A DNA stretch of 64,000 nt from Pseudevernia furfuracea (GCA_022315425.1 JAIUPT010000050.1:1-64000); one strand, 5' to 3'; numbered from the stretch's first letter, positions 34,614 to 46,224 are shown. Notes: generated from the letters alone by a model not told the origin. Numbers and translations: made by a program.

Positions 34614-34984
34614 CTAGTCCAGCAGGGGATTCGGAATCCTCCCGTCGCCCTCGAAAAGCTTTTCAATCAGAGAATCCGTATTGTGTTTCGCCCCCCGGAA
34701 CTCCTTGCTGGCATCCGCGGCGCTCATGAAACCCGCCGAGTGCTTCCTTTCTTCGTACGCGTAATAGAGGTCTTCGGCCTTGCTGAGCTCAAGCTGGGCT
34801 TGCTTCTGTCGATGAGCGTCAGCGGACCCTGAAGTTGGGCGGACCGAGTGGGCGCTCTCGGTGTAGTACATACGAGGGCGATATAAATGGCTTTGGCATT
34901 CTCCAGCTCCTGCTCTCGTGCTTCGCGGGCATCTTCGGGCTCTGATTTCCCGAGACTTTGACCGGACTGCTGACTTTGAGACAT
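34614..34984 (-). CDS. Small acidic helical protein, hypothetical
   Basis: Two exons on the minus strand (34984-34874 and 34805-34614) with a 68-bp intron give 100 residues. The intron has a GTATGT donor, a CGCTGACG branch-like sequence and a CAG acceptor. The first part is Gln/Glu-rich (QSGQSLGKSEPEDAREAREQ), then an amphipathic helix (AKAIYIALKQAQLELSKAEDLYYAYEERK) and a conserved-looking end (GAKHNTDSLIEKLFEGDG). It has no signal peptide or membrane helix, so it is probably cytosolic or nuclear. I recognise no family. The good intron and continuous frame argue it is real. Confidence 0.6.
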
Positions 34985-37024
34985 GGGGTATCTAGGGGGT
35001 TTGTTTTTAGAGGGAAAACATGCGCGGGATAGTCAAGAAGGTTGAGCGCTGGTGCGTGAAGACAGGTGGGAAAAGCAGCGGGCAGGTACTGTTTATCAAG
35101 GGCTAGGTGTGAGGAAAGAGCTCATAAAAGCAGCGAGACGGGACCATGATGACGTGGACGAGATTTGACTCATGAGTTGGTGATGCGCTGTTTCTAGACC
35201 CGAACCTCGGCGAGGTGTGTCCTATCATTGCTTTTGAGCAAGTGCAGTGTGGCGAGCGACAGGGATCTCTGCACCAATCCCTCTCGATGTTCTATATCTA
35301 CGTTCTCGATTCTGCCGCCTTTGCAATTGGTACACCTCGCGAACGAACGAGTACGGCAACGATATTTATCAAATCCGATTGGAACCTTCGACGAAATTAC
35401 CGAATCCATATCGGCGAGATACAGTGAAAGGACGGAGTTAAAAGATCGATGGAAGAAATGATGCGTTGTGCAAATCTCTTGCACCCATCAAGAATCCGTG
35501 CCCCGATTATGCAACTGCTCAACATCACCGGTGGGAGACAGCATCAGCCAAAGAGACTCGAAGCATCATTCGTCGAGAACTGTAAGCCCCTTCGGTCTCA
35601 GGGTCTTGCTGTCGAGAGAAAGGGCCAGAGGGATGGATTCTCGATTGTGCATTGAAAAATCCTGTCCTGGAACCCACAATTAGGTACTCTAGAGACCCTA
35701 TGCCAGAGGTCTGAACAGTTCCAGGCCGTCCTTCGAGCTTGTTCTCGATACGGAACTTGAACGGCGCATCTTCCAACGCCTAGATCTCTGCATGCATGTG
35801 CAGGTCACGCTGTGGTCTGGCCTATCCGATTGCCCCGTCTCGCAGGTACGAGTCTTGTGTTTTCCTCTCGTCTACGAAGGGCCACCCATTTTTACTCGTT
35901 CCACACCACGGAGACTCCCCAATCCCCAGAGAATAAGAAGCACCGCAACACCGTTGTACCAGCGCCATTAGGAATCGAACCCAACACGAACCAAATACCT
36001 CCGGCCACATCTCCCAAACCCAAAAAATCCAATCCACCATGTCCACTCTCCACACTTCTCTACCAATCAACAGAAATCTCCCAAATCTCCCAACCCCAAG
36101 AGTCCAATCACTTACGCCGGCTCGAGAAGAGATACCTCGAGAGGTATACCATACCCCGAGCAAAGACAACTGCTACGATAACGAAAGGGGATAGAACAGC
36201 GAGTGAAAGGCTTTTAAGTTATCCCATACTTCTCGCGAGTACCCGAGGTCAACGAAGACGCCTTTTTAAAAGAACCCGTCGAGGCCAGGACCCCGCGGAA
36301 TCGAAGATTACCGGAGCCAAGAAAATGGTAACATTGCGTTTGAGATGGCGGGAACGCGTTTCTGATTGCTCGAAAATGTCGACGAGGCGTTTCCAAAAGG
36401 TTCAAACACACGCCATGTCGGAGCTGCAATACCTGTCGGCTCTTTGTGGACCTTTACTATCCGATAGCCTGCTATCATGTTGAGAAGGAGCCGAGACGGT
36501 AGTGCAGGAGCTGAGGTAGGAAATAGGATATCGAATGCTTTGGTGTTGCTACGTGTGTGTCCTCGTCACCGGTTCATGAAAGTGGGGCTTTTTTGTCTCG
36601 GGACATCTTTGCGCGGAATGTTAGCCTCGTGGATGCGTGACATGGTGTCGGCTGCGAAATATTCTGTTTTTCTCTAGCGTAGCCCGTGTGTCGACGGGTG
36701 AGTCTCAAAGTGACGTCGAGAGACGATAAGAGGAATCGTTGGCTACTTCATGTTTTGCCGTCGTCATTCGTCCAACACGCCCCAGTCGTCCTCGCCCACG
36801 CCGTGACTGGCCCCAAATGAAAATCGCTATAAGCTCACATGTATACAAAGATAAATCTTGTCCCCCCCCCTTTCTGGTCCTCTGGGTCTACAAAAATCTT
36901 TCGGTCTTTCTTTCATCTTCTTTTCCAAGAGAAACCTCGACATATAGCTCCAAAAAATCCACCCCTTTATCTTCGATCGACAAAAAACCCCCCTACCTTA
37001 CATTGTGCAATCCCGGGTCTCTCT
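34985..37024. other. 2-kb intergenic region
   Basis: Overlapping open frames on both strands near 35200-36480 are unsupported. It contains one copy of a 73-bp dispersed repeat at 35937-36009. A pyrimidine-rich leader with a C-run (about 36858-36868) and CTTTC motifs precedes the next gene. Confidence 0.4.
35937..36009. repeat. 73-bp dispersed repeat, copy 1 (tRNA B-box-like)
   Basis: Ungapped match to 41493-41565. The minus strand carries GGGTTCGATTCCTAA, a perfect RNA polymerase III B-box (GGTTCGATTCC), but no matching tRNA acceptor or anticodon arm is found. It may be a SINE-like or tRNA-derived fragment. Confidence 0.65.
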
Positions 37025-37469
37025 ATGCCATCCGATCTTGCTTCGAGTATCGAAGAAGCCTTGTCGGACTACGCCGACATGCCGACCGACGAGCAGAGGA
37101 AAAAAGTGAACCAGATCCTACTGATGCACACGAACGGGGACCACCACGCGGCCGAAGGGCTCCGGCTGACCTTCGAGGCTCTCGTCAGTAGACCGTTTGC
37201 CCAGCCCGGCGAAGAAAAAGTCGTAACGGGGAAAGCTCATCCAGGCTAACTGATGCTGTTCCCCCGTGATTTAGTTGGCGGCGCAAGCCAAGATCCGGAC
37301 CGTCGATGATCTACACCGGACGTTGGATCTGAAGAACGCCCCCGAGGTCGGCGAGAAGCTCCAAACGATCGACGACGATATCACGGAGCTTACGCACCTG
37401 CTCTTTCCCTTCGATCGGGCTTTCGCGCGCGAGTTGGTGACGGAGCAGTATCGCTGCGAAACGCAATGA
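37025..37469 (+). CDS. Small hypothetical protein
   Basis: Two exons (37025-37183 and 37275-37469) with a 91-bp intron give 117 residues. It is acidic and helical (SDLASSIEEALSDYADMPTDEQRKKVNQIL, then VDDLHRTLDLKNAPEVGEKLQTIDDDITEL) with no signal peptide or membrane segment. A strong pyrimidine-rich leader upstream (C-run, CTTTC, TCATCTTC) is typical of an expressed fungal gene, and GC content is higher than in the surroundings. No family recognised. Confidence 0.6.
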
Positions 37470-37489
37470 CGGGATTGTTTTTTTTTTCC

Positions 37490-37533
37490 CCCCTTTCTTT
37501 CTTCCTTTCTTTCTTTCTTTCTTTCTTTCTTTT
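37490..37533. repeat. CTTT tetranucleotide microsatellite
   Basis: About ten CTTT units with one CTTC variant, immediately downstream of the small gene's stop codon. Confidence 0.9.
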
Positions 37534-38213
37534 TCCGTGCCTTTTCACACCGGGCGAGTTCGGGGCTGACCGGGTTCCGTTCCGTCCCGTCCTGTCCTGC
37601 GCTCTGGCAATCGTGTTGTTCGTTGTGTCCGATTCATCGTTTTTTTTTCTGGTCTTGGATTTGGTGGTCATGGGTTCGGGGGACTTTCAACGGCCGGGTC
37701 TTGGATAGCGCGTCACAACGCAACGCACTCATAGATCTCAATGCGGTACACATCACATCTCATCATATCAAGATCTGATCGATTTAGTTGCCACGTTCTC
37801 GAAGACACGTAATTTTCTTCCCCCCCCCTCCCTTCCCTCTGGCCTACAAAGGCTCACCGAGTCTTGCTTGTCTCTTTGCACTTCATCCAAACACGTGCAA
37901 AGCAACCCTCGGACTGACAAAAAAACTGACCCCGGAAATTCCGAAACCCATCTCCACCGTGCCATTAAGATCCCTATCCAGACCCGATTTCCGCGACCTT
38001 AGGAAGGAGGGGGGGTTCTTACGACCGGCAGGAAAAAACTCGCGGAGTCAGTCGGATGATAACATAACGCTGATGGGGCAATTGCGTGAGAAAGGATGTA
38101 GTGTACACAACACACGGATGTATTGTATTGATTATCATTTGCTAAAAAAAAAAAAAACGGACGAACGAAAAGACCTGACTGGTTGAGGCAATAATAAAAG
38201 GCCCGATCATCAA

Positions 38214-38247
38214 CTCAGTCAGTCAGTCAGTCAGTCAGTCAGTTAGT
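38214..38247. repeat. CAGT tetranucleotide microsatellite
   Basis: About eight CAGT units, the last with a C-to-T change (TAGT). Confidence 0.9.
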
Positions 38248-38436
38248 CATGCCACTGTCCAACAAACAAATACGGATCCAACGAAAAAACCAACCGATGG
38301 ATGCCCTGAAACCGTGGCTCTCGCGCAACGGGGAGGGAAAAAAAAAATCAAACGGTAACCGTGGACATGCACCGTGCAATTTCGAAGCTGCGGGGGGGAA
38401 ACTTTCGCGGTTGGGCTTCTAGAAGATGGGCTTTTT

Positions 38437-38540
38437 ACAACGACAACAACGACAACGACGACAACGACAACAACAACAACAACAACGACAACGACAACAA
38501 CGACAACGACGACAACGACAACAACAACAACAACAACAAG
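38437..38540. repeat. ACAACG/ACAACA array duplicated with a 51-bp period
   Basis: Triplet array of ACA, ACG and GAC units. The same order of variants appears twice, offset by 51 bases, showing a block duplication on top of triplet slippage. Confidence 0.8.
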
Positions 38541-39142
38541 TCACCAGTGAGGCATGTCAATAGAGACTTGATCGGCTGATACTGGGACTTCACCACCCAA
38601 CTTCGGTGGCTTTTGGGCCAAGTGTATTCGTCGAGCGAACGAGGACGGACGTGGGCGCGCGAGACCGGTTTCGAGAAGCGGTACATCTTCTGGACGAAGG
38701 GTGAAGGGTCTGCATGCGGATGCCAAGGAGCACGGCTTCTCGCGTTGCAGGTGGAGAAGGGAAAGGGTGGCGATGGAGGGATCGTTGGGAGGGGTGCTGT
38801 GCTTTGGTGTAAGAGATCTTCCCGTCTTTGTTCACCGTTGATCGCTGCTCAGGTCAGGACAAGGAGCAAGGATGGCAGCTTGGAGAGAAATCACGAGTTA
38901 CTGGAATGGCTGCCTGAAGACGATAAGTCTGAGCAGGGGTCAGACGCACAATTTTGGGAATGGGGGAAGGAGCGCATGGCAGATGAAAGTGTGGAAGATT
39001 GTTTCAGAATAGTCTCATTTATTATCGCAAAATATTGCCCTTCTCCAAACGTGACACCCGTATCATGTCCCCAGTGCGATGCCTCAAATGGTGAATCTAA
39101 AATGCCCCTTGCCCCAATCCATCATCAATGCCAGTGTAGTGT

Positions 39143-40038
39143 TTAAACCAAGAAAGCCATCGCAGCGATACCGACGGCCGAGACGAGGAGCTTGCCACCT
39201 AGTGCGAGATTTGCTGCTCCACCGTGGAATGCAATTGGCGAAGTGACGGCGGTGCCAGTGCCTCCTGGCGTAACAGCACCACTAGCGGTGGCGGTGGCAG
39301 CGGTGGTGGTGTTGCTCGAGGGGTAGTTGTACGGCATGGAGACAGCCACGACGGCCGCAGCCGCTTGGGCAACAACCGGAGCGGAGGTGACTGCGGCTGT
39401 GGTGCTTGAAGTGGTCGAGACGCTTGACGAGCTCGAGACCGCGGTTGTGCTCGAAGTGGAAGACGATGAGGTTGAAGAAGTGAGCGAAGTGGGAGTACCG
39501 GCTGGGCAGTCGGAGCCGGCATCAGCCGGAGGAGTACAGGGGATAATCTCCAAGTAGACCGGGGAGCATTGGGCGCCCAGGCTTGCATCATAGAGATTGT
39601 AGAAGGTGCCGCTCAAGCAGTGGTAGAAGACAGCGCTGCCCGCAACGGCAAGGGTGCCGTTGCTGCAGATGGAGAAGCCTCCGGTGTTGAGCGCGTTGTT
39701 TTGTAGATGTAGATCGTACTGGAACTGGGCGTTGGCGACTATTTCACCAGTCCGCTCGCATTGGTCGGTGAGGACGCCCCCTTTGAGGGTGCTGTAGGGC
39801 TCCGAGGTGCAGGTCCCGCTTTGTCGCTGCGATGGCAGTCAGCACGTTTTCGCTTGATGGTCGCGGTCGAGTCTTGATTTACCTTGTGTAGGGGGAGAAG
39901 GTCACGCTTAGAGGCACCCGACAGGGAAACCGGGTTGAACTCGAAGTAGCCCGAGTAATCACTGGAGCATCCATCTGGTGCTTGTGCAGAGACGAGGGTG
40001 GCTGCTGCCAGGGCGGAGAGAGCAACTGCGTACTTCAT
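39143..40038 (-). CDS. Pir-type cell-wall protein with GPI-like C-terminus
   Basis: Two exons on the minus strand (40038-39883, 39826-39143) give 279 residues. A signal peptide (MKYAVALSALAAATLVSA) is followed by DGCSSDYSGYFEFN and a Kex2-like pair (SKRDL; also HKRQ across the splice site). The core matches the four-cysteine C-terminal domain of Pir wall proteins: TLKGGVLTDQ, GFSICSNGTLAVAGSAVFYHC, SGTFYNLYD, CSPVYLEIIPC. Beyond it is a Ser/Thr-rich region of about 90 residues and a hydrophobic end (LLVSAVGIAAMAFLV) resembling a GPI signal. No DGQ-type internal Pir repeats are seen. The protein should be extracellular in the wall. Kex2 processing and dual anchoring are inferences. Confidence 0.85.
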
Positions 40039-40516
40039 GTTGATTGTTTGGGGTGGGGGAATTTCTGGGAATGTAGGAACTGGATGGAAGAAAGGGAGTG
40101 ATTCAAAAATTATTATCGTAAATGCAAGGACAGCGAGGATAATTGCAACAGGAAACGAGTGACCTGTGAAGCTATGTAGCAAATGTGAGTGAGTAAAGGA
40201 GTGTGTATATGTGATTAGATTGTTGGATGTTGAAGGAAGGAAAAGAAGATGCAAGACGATGTAAGATGTAGAAGGGAGGAAAGGGTATTATTGTCTGAGA
40301 TTATGGCTTGGCAGGGGTAATTGCAGGTTTTTTATGTTTTTTATGTTTTTTATCCCTTTTTCGTCGGGGCTTCGGTTGGTGGCTAATTAGCGCAAAGATC
40401 CAAGCCTCAATTCGCCGAGATCTTGAACGGTTGAAGTCAGTAGTAAGCAAGCAAGCTCAACTTGACGCTTTTCCAACCTTCTGAATTTTGACTTGAAAAA
40501 ATGACCGCGACGACTT

Positions 40517-40593
40517 GATGTCTATGATGTCTATGAATATAATGAATATACTAAATATACTATGGTAATATACTGTGGTAACATACTATGGTC
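40517..40593. repeat. Cascade of short tandem duplications
   Basis: Consecutive near-identical pairs: GATGTCTAT twice, GAATATAAT/GAATATACT/AAATATACT, then ATGGTAATATACT/GTGGTAACATACT/ATGGTC. Each unit resembles a mutated duplicate of its neighbour. Confidence 0.8.
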
Positions 40594-41492
40594 TTCTTGA
40601 ATACCTTAGCTGAATGTTGGAAAAGAATCCACATTTCTCTTTTCGGGGGATCGCCAGGGGTACATGTTCGTAGTGTGCCCCACTATAAGCTTAGTGAATT
40701 GTCTCGCTTCGGGTCAGGTACGAGGAAACTACCGATTTCGGAATTTCTATTCGGGGAATGGCCCCCTCGCCAAGACATTATTCCCCTTTTCTGCATTCAG
40801 TTTCAATCCACTGTCCACTGACTTGTTCTCTCACAAGTTCACAACTCATGTGCCACATGAGGAAGATGATGACGAGATGACAGACTCTCAAACAGCCCGA
40901 CTACCTATTTCAAATGCTGCCATCAAATCACTTCTCCTGGTACACTGACCACCAGGCGGCAGAGACAATAATCTCCCATCCCGAGCTTCTGTGAATTAGG
41001 CTTCAGAGCCATGCGACGACACAGTGCTCGGGACGGTGAAAGCTTCTGCGACTGCACTTGCAATTGTGGCTGACCAGGCTGGAGGACAGAAAGCATCAAT
41101 AGTCTGCGGGGCTCTTCGCTTTACAAATAGTCGTCTTGGGCATTGGACCCGCTCGGGAATGTCGAGGACAGCGTGCTGCTCAAGTGCATGCGTCTTCTTC
41201 CGGTGGATGGGTACTAGTAACTACCTTGATAGGCATTATGCTTACTCGTAGTCGATATCACGGTCTTGGCCTATTGAGTGCTCCGCTCAATTTTGGAGGG
41301 GTCCAGTAACAACAGCGAGGTGTTCAGTGAGTGAGCACATAGCGTGGGCCGTTTCATCCTCAATGGACAGAATGGTTGATCTACCCGATGGAACTAACCG
41401 TGCCACACTTGCCTCGTGTTGCCGAGGCACGAGGCAAATGTGTGTCACCATTACGACCATGGTCCAAGGGAATCTCTTTCTGTAGGAAATAG

Positions 41493-41565
41493 GAAGCACG
41501 GCAACACCATTTTACCAGCGTCATTAGGAATCGAACCTAATAAGAACTAAATACCTCCGACCACA
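41493..41565. repeat. 73-bp dispersed repeat, copy 2 (tRNA B-box-like)
   Basis: Ungapped copy of 35937-36009. Most differences are C-to-T or G-to-A relative to copy 1, consistent with RIP or decay. The minus strand keeps the B-box core GGTTCGATTCC intact. Confidence 0.65.
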
Positions 41566-42051
41566 CCTGTCAGCCTTTCAAAAGGCTCGGCATGCCCACG
41601 TCTCTAAGTTACGGTAAGTCCGGCTCTACGACCACTTGGTTGGGCCAAATTCAACCTCGAATAATTTCTGCGGCTACTCAAAGACCTTGGACGTGCATCG
41701 TGCCGACTCGCGATCGTCCTCACGTACGTCTTGATGAACGTCAAGCTCTGGCTCTTGGGTCATGGTCTCAACAGGCTCAACCCCTGGCCGGTTCGTTACC
41801 CTATGCTTTCGCCTCTCTCTCTTGCTTAAAACATTGTACTGTTCAAGAGTTTCTATCTCAGCGAGTAATGAATTGCCGAGAATGCGCATCGTGGTCACAA
41901 GCGACCGATTGAAGCGCTTGATCCCAGGATATATGAGACGATCCCTTTTTTCTATCTGCGTACATTTTCTATTAAGCAGGACAATAGCTACGGTATTACC
42001 GTCTCTTCATAGTGCGAACCCCGTCAACGTATGTTGTCGGATAATAGAGCC

Positions 42052-42630
42052 ATGGTATCCTCACTAGCCATTCTGGGCATTGGCTGCATTCTCTCGGTCA
42101 ACGTTCTCGCTCTTCCTCCAAGTCGCATGATCGACACCTCAGCGTCCAACCCGGCCGAACGCTCCACATCCTCTCTAACGGGCAACATCAACCCTATAAT
42201 CTTGCCAGACCTCCAACTCAACTCCACCATCTCAAGTCCGACATCCAGCGATGAATCGGTCGATTCATGGCCTATCGAATGCGGCGAAGACGCTACTCCA
42301 CCAGGCTGGCTCGTGCCACCGGAATTACGGCCAATCACAACTCCACTCGACTGCAGCGATGCTATCTTTCGTGTAACCAGGGAAGGCGAACCTCGAGAGC
42401 CCCAAATCTGGGAATCACAAGCAGAATGGTCTTATCGTTCGTGTGGCGTTTTCCTCGCGCCTGGCTGGCACTACGCTCATGTCAATTTTCCACGGTCTGA
42501 CATGGCTGAGATCGCCGAAGAGATTGCGCGGAAGTGCGTGATACAAAAGCACGGCTTCATGGGGGGCTGGGTGTCAATCGGCGGTTACTTTATTGTGTTA
42601 CTCACCGGGAGTCGATCACCTGATACATAG
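42052..42630 (+). CDS. Small secreted four-cysteine protein
   Basis: Intronless, 192 residues from the ATG at 42052 (an in-frame ATG at 42031 would add seven residues before the signal peptide). Signal peptide MVSSLAILGIGCILSVNVLA is followed by a Ser/Thr-rich spacer. A compact domain then has four cysteines in IECGED, PLDCSDAI, YRSCGVF and RKCVIQ, ending in FMGGWVSIGGYFIVLLTG. The spacing of Cys, W/Y-xxC, and a C-terminal GG-phi-G pattern recalls many uncharacterised fungal small secreted proteins. No catalytic motif. An effector-like or wall-associated role is possible but unproven. Confidence 0.68.
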   Translation: MVSSLAILGIGCILSVNVLALPPSRMIDTSASNPAERSTSSLTGNINPIILPDLQLNSTISSPTSSDESVDSWPIECGEDATPPGWLVPPELRPITTPLDCSDAIFRVTREGEPREPQIWESQAEWSYRSCGVFLAPGWHYAHVNFPRSDMAEIAEEIARKCVIQKHGFMGGWVSIGGYFIVLLTGSRSPDT

Positions 42631-43405
42631 CTTTTAAAGCTCTAGCTTGGGGTCATATCAGCCATTGGATGTAGGGGCAGCGGTGCACGGAGGACCATTG
42701 ATTGGTTCATATGATCAGACGGATTTCAACGCAAAGAAAGTCTGGAAAATAATCGGCAGCTGTCCCTGTCACTTAATAGACCCGTGGAAAGACGTCTAGA
42801 GAAATGTGCTCTTGCATCGAGTGAATTGAACCCCAACGTAGAGTAGAGAGACTGAGACGCCACGTCATGGAATGCTCGTGACAAATGCTGGCAAACTGCT
42901 AGCGGTAGAGGCGTGTGAGCGACCCGTTTTGGCTACGATCCTATGTTTCATTTGCCATGTTGACCGTTGAGGAATGACAGAGAGAAGACTAGCTGAAAAA
43001 CTGCTAGCTCATACCGTATTTAGCGTAGCGCGCCAAGACGCTTAGAATAATCTTTCTGAAGAGCCACGCGTACGAGGCGACATTCCGTTGTGCTTCACGG
43101 ACAACTTGACAAGGGTGTGCTGGCTGCAATCAGGACCTCCCTAAGCAAAGGCCGAGGTCTCGGTGCCGCCGAGGGGGAGAGCCTGGAGTGGAAGGACTTG
43201 TCATTGGATGCTCTGGCCTATGGTGTAGATGTATTGTCCAACCCCTAGGCTCAAAGCCAGTAATTTACTGGACGAACAAAGACCATATCTCAGCATATGC
43301 AGATAGTAAGTTGAAAAGAACGGCCCATCGTTTTTAAAACTTGAATAAAATTGAAACACTGCAGCTTTTACCGACGTGCTTCACTTTCGGTGCGGTATAA
43401 CCCGA
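42631..43405. other. Intergenic region between convergent genes
   Basis: Lies between two genes that end toward each other. No feature recognised. Confidence 0.4.
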
Positions 43406-45685
43406 CTATACCTCCCTGTACATGGCCATGTCATCCCCATTCTCTTTTGGACTTTGCTTGGGAGGGTCCCATCTGACCTGGATCGCGTCATAGTCGTTAT
43501 TGAGTACCACATTGTTCTTAGACTGCAGCTGAAACTTGAGATCAGCTGCTCCAAGAATGACCCTAATATCGAACCTGACACGCAGGTATTTCTCGCCTTT
43601 ATTGTACCAACGTCGATTCTTCAGCTTCATGTCCACTCCTTTGTCCTTGAGCGCAGACTCAACACCGCATAGAATCTTGGCACCGTCTTGGTCCAGGCTT
43701 GTGGGAAGTCGCTCTCGCGGTTCAGTTGACATGATGATGTTCGTTTTCCAAGGGTGATCCTCTTGGCCGGGTTTGATTTTCAACCAGTACGGCTTCGAGA
43801 AACCATCGCTGGGAACATTCTCTCCCTGGAAATCGGTCTTCATTAACTTTTCTAGTAGCGTGATGACTGATGGACAACTTACTTGCTTCACAAACCAGTC
43901 GATCTGATTTTCCACATACTTCTTTCCATCTCGAGGATCCAAGACTACCGTTTGACCTACGTGCGCTTTATTCGTATCGGGTTGATATTCCTCACGGCAT
44001 CGGACACCGTAGCTGACCCGACAGCACCTTTCTTTGAATATTCTGTTCCCACGGCTGATGGTTTGGATTCGATCCATTACTAATCCTTGGACAACTGCAA
44101 GTTGGCTTGTGTTCCCAGGTCAGCGAGGCAAGGATCAAGCTACCACGGATAAACCTACGGTTCAGCAACGACCACGATCCTCGTTTCCTGGGCATTGGGT
44201 CTTCCAGATCCCTCGCCAGTCTCATAGTAGGCTTTGAAGCACTGTCTGACATAAGGAGAACTCCCCAAACCGCCCGATAAGACCAGGTAAGACTGCGGGT
44301 GGTATTAGCGCGTGCTCTAATTTATATTTCCAGTCGAGGTCACTCAACGATTTGTGTGCGCGGAAGCTTCTTTTGCATTCTGTCGAATTGCTCATTGATG
44401 ACACTGAGCATGCGATCAATCTGGAAGTCGAACAATTTCTTCAATTCTTCCCTTGCATGTCGTTAGAAAAATCGTCATCTGCTCTTACGTCGGCCAGACT
44501 AGTAACATACCTGGTTATCCTCATGGTTGAATCCTCGATGTTCACATTGGGGAAGTGCCTTCCAGGCCGTAGGCCGGGCACTTCCAATGGTATTGTAGGC
44601 ATCGCAGAAGACGCCGCAGTGCCATATGAACATTTAAATCGCTCGAACCTACCTCGCATCATCTTATCGGCGATATCGTCCGGCTTTCCCTCCAAGTAGT
44701 CTCGGATTTTGTTCAGTCGATCTGAGACGATGTGGTGAAAGTTGAGATCGATCAAGGCAGACCCTATCGAGCGTCCTTCTACCCAGCTCAGCTGCTGGAG
44801 TTGAGTCGGTTCTCCTCTCGAGGACCTCAGCTGCAGTACGTTCACATCCTACAGGTGCTTCTTGTCAACAATTATTGAGACAACCATATCGTTCGTGAGG
44901 TCATACCGTGGTCCCTCCACCAGCGTCGCAGACCAATATCACATCATCTTTCTAAGAAAGCTGTATTAGCAACAGCTATCCCATGCATTAGAATCCCCGG
45001 CCAGCTTACTTCAAATTGCTGCTTGGAGGCATAGACAGCGGCAGCTTCAGCCTCGGTGAGTCCAATCCCGACTCGATGATTCGCTCCATCCCTACCGTAC
45101 CCCGCCCCCTTGATGAGCATCTCTGTCTCAGCAATCATGCTCGCGCTTTTCCATGTCGTTGGTACACTAAACACCCATTCAGTCCGCTGGGTTTTCCAGC
45201 GCGGGAAAGCATTGGAAAAGTATTCCTCGATGTGATTGTGCAGACAGCGAAGGTAATCTTGAAACCATTGCCTCGCCTCCTCGAGTGTGGGAACGGGAAC
45301 GTCCGTCCGTGGGTCCTTGTATGCAGGATCTAGGTGAAGCTTGAAGTAGGCTAATATGTCTGGATCTTCGCTTTCTTGATCGCAAAGAAAGCCCCAAGCT
45401 TTGACCTCTCGAGAATTCTCCTTGTACTGGAGTAGTGTTGGTACTTTGTTGGCAAGTTCATTGATCATCTTGCCAGGCCAATGCTGGAGAGTCTTGGGCT
45501 CTGCCCAACCTGGGCCCATGGAATACGCGACGCCTAGACAAACCAACAATTTTTAGCGCACAGGGAATTGCTACTCAATAGCATCGAGACTGGATTTCTT
45601 TTTCTAGGAGAGCGAACGCACCGGTGCATGTCATGCCAAAATCGACTCCGACCACAATCTCTGGTACCCATCCATCACTCGCCAT
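43406..45685 (-). CDS. Hsp70-like ATPase-domain protein
   Basis: Multi-exon minus-strand gene from the ATG at 45685 (MASDGWVPEIVVGVDFG). Introns lie near 45534-45621, 44952-45009, 44849-44906, 44451-44510, between about 44280 and 44400, near 44100-44180, and near 43825-43880. The Hsp70/actin ATPase signatures are present: phosphate-1 VGVDFGMTCTG (canonical DxGTT), phosphate-2 LVCDAGGGTT, and the adenosine motif LVLSGGLGSSPYV. Also seen are GWAEPKTLQHWPGK and EWVFSVPTTW, typical of the divergent fungal Hsp70-like family. The canonical substrate-binding domain and an EEVD tail are absent; the C-terminal part (VGQTVVLDPRDG to KYLRVRFDI) is family-specific. It probably acts as a cytosolic ATP-dependent switch. 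The promoter is shared with the gene starting at 46225. Confidence 0.85.
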
Positions 45686-46224
45686 GGCCAGGGTGCGCTC
45701 GTACCGTGAAATTGAAAGATTGGAGAATCTCCATACATTCGCGAATGTGCTTCGCTCCAGACTTATCTTTGAAGGTGCAAGGACCTCCCGCGTTACTGCA
45801 CAAGGTAATAAAAAAAATGGGTTCGATGATCCCACAGCCTTGTCCCCCCCGAAACGATAGGCGCCCCGCTCGTCCTCGATGGGTTGCGGAGCTAATGCAC
45901 GTTAATTTGTCGATGTCACTTGGCGCAGCCTTGAAACGATCCTACCGGGGCGTAGCCTTGCATATATGAGGGCATTCTGTTCGCTAGCATCGATCTAGAC
46001 CCATCCGACTAGAGTGCAACCTTGCGGCTCTCATTTCCCCCGCAGGGTTACACTTCTCAGCTGGGCACTTATTAGGGGCGGGCGAGCTTATATTCCGCCG
46101 ATGCCATGCTCATGCATCGCCCCACAAGCTACATACAAGAAGAGAGTTTGCCCTTCGATGTCATCCGTGGCGACCACTTTTTGGCGAGGCTCGAAATTTC
46201 TTTTACGCACTGCCACGTCCAATC
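45686..46224. promoter_or_regulatory. 540-bp divergent promoter between Hsp70-like and membrane-protein genes
   Basis: The two start codons face away from each other across this stretch. No individual element is clear. Co-regulation is possible but inferred from arrangement only. Confidence 0.4.

Larger units (their letters stand above)
37470..39142. other. Intergenic region rich in simple repeats
   Basis: Holds a T/CTTTC tract just after the stop codon (about 37480-37533), a CAGT tetranucleotide array (38214-38247) and an ACAACG/ACAACA array (38437-38540). A 177-codon + strand frame at 38613-39146 is unsupported and overlaps the 3' end of the next gene. Confidence 0.5.
40039..42051. other. 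2-kb intergenic region
   Basis: Promoter of the Pir-type gene, a cascade of short tandem duplications (40517-40593) and the second copy of the 73-bp repeat (41493-41565). Open frames here are short and overlapping. No gene seen. Confidence 0.4.

Noticed and set aside
35937..36009. Complete tRNA gene on the minus strand
   Set aside because: A T-arm and B-box are present but no acceptor complement or anticodon arm at the right distance.
38613..39146. 177-codon + strand frame
   Set aside because: Overlaps the 3' end of the Pir-type gene on the opposite strand and has no domain or composition typical of a protein.
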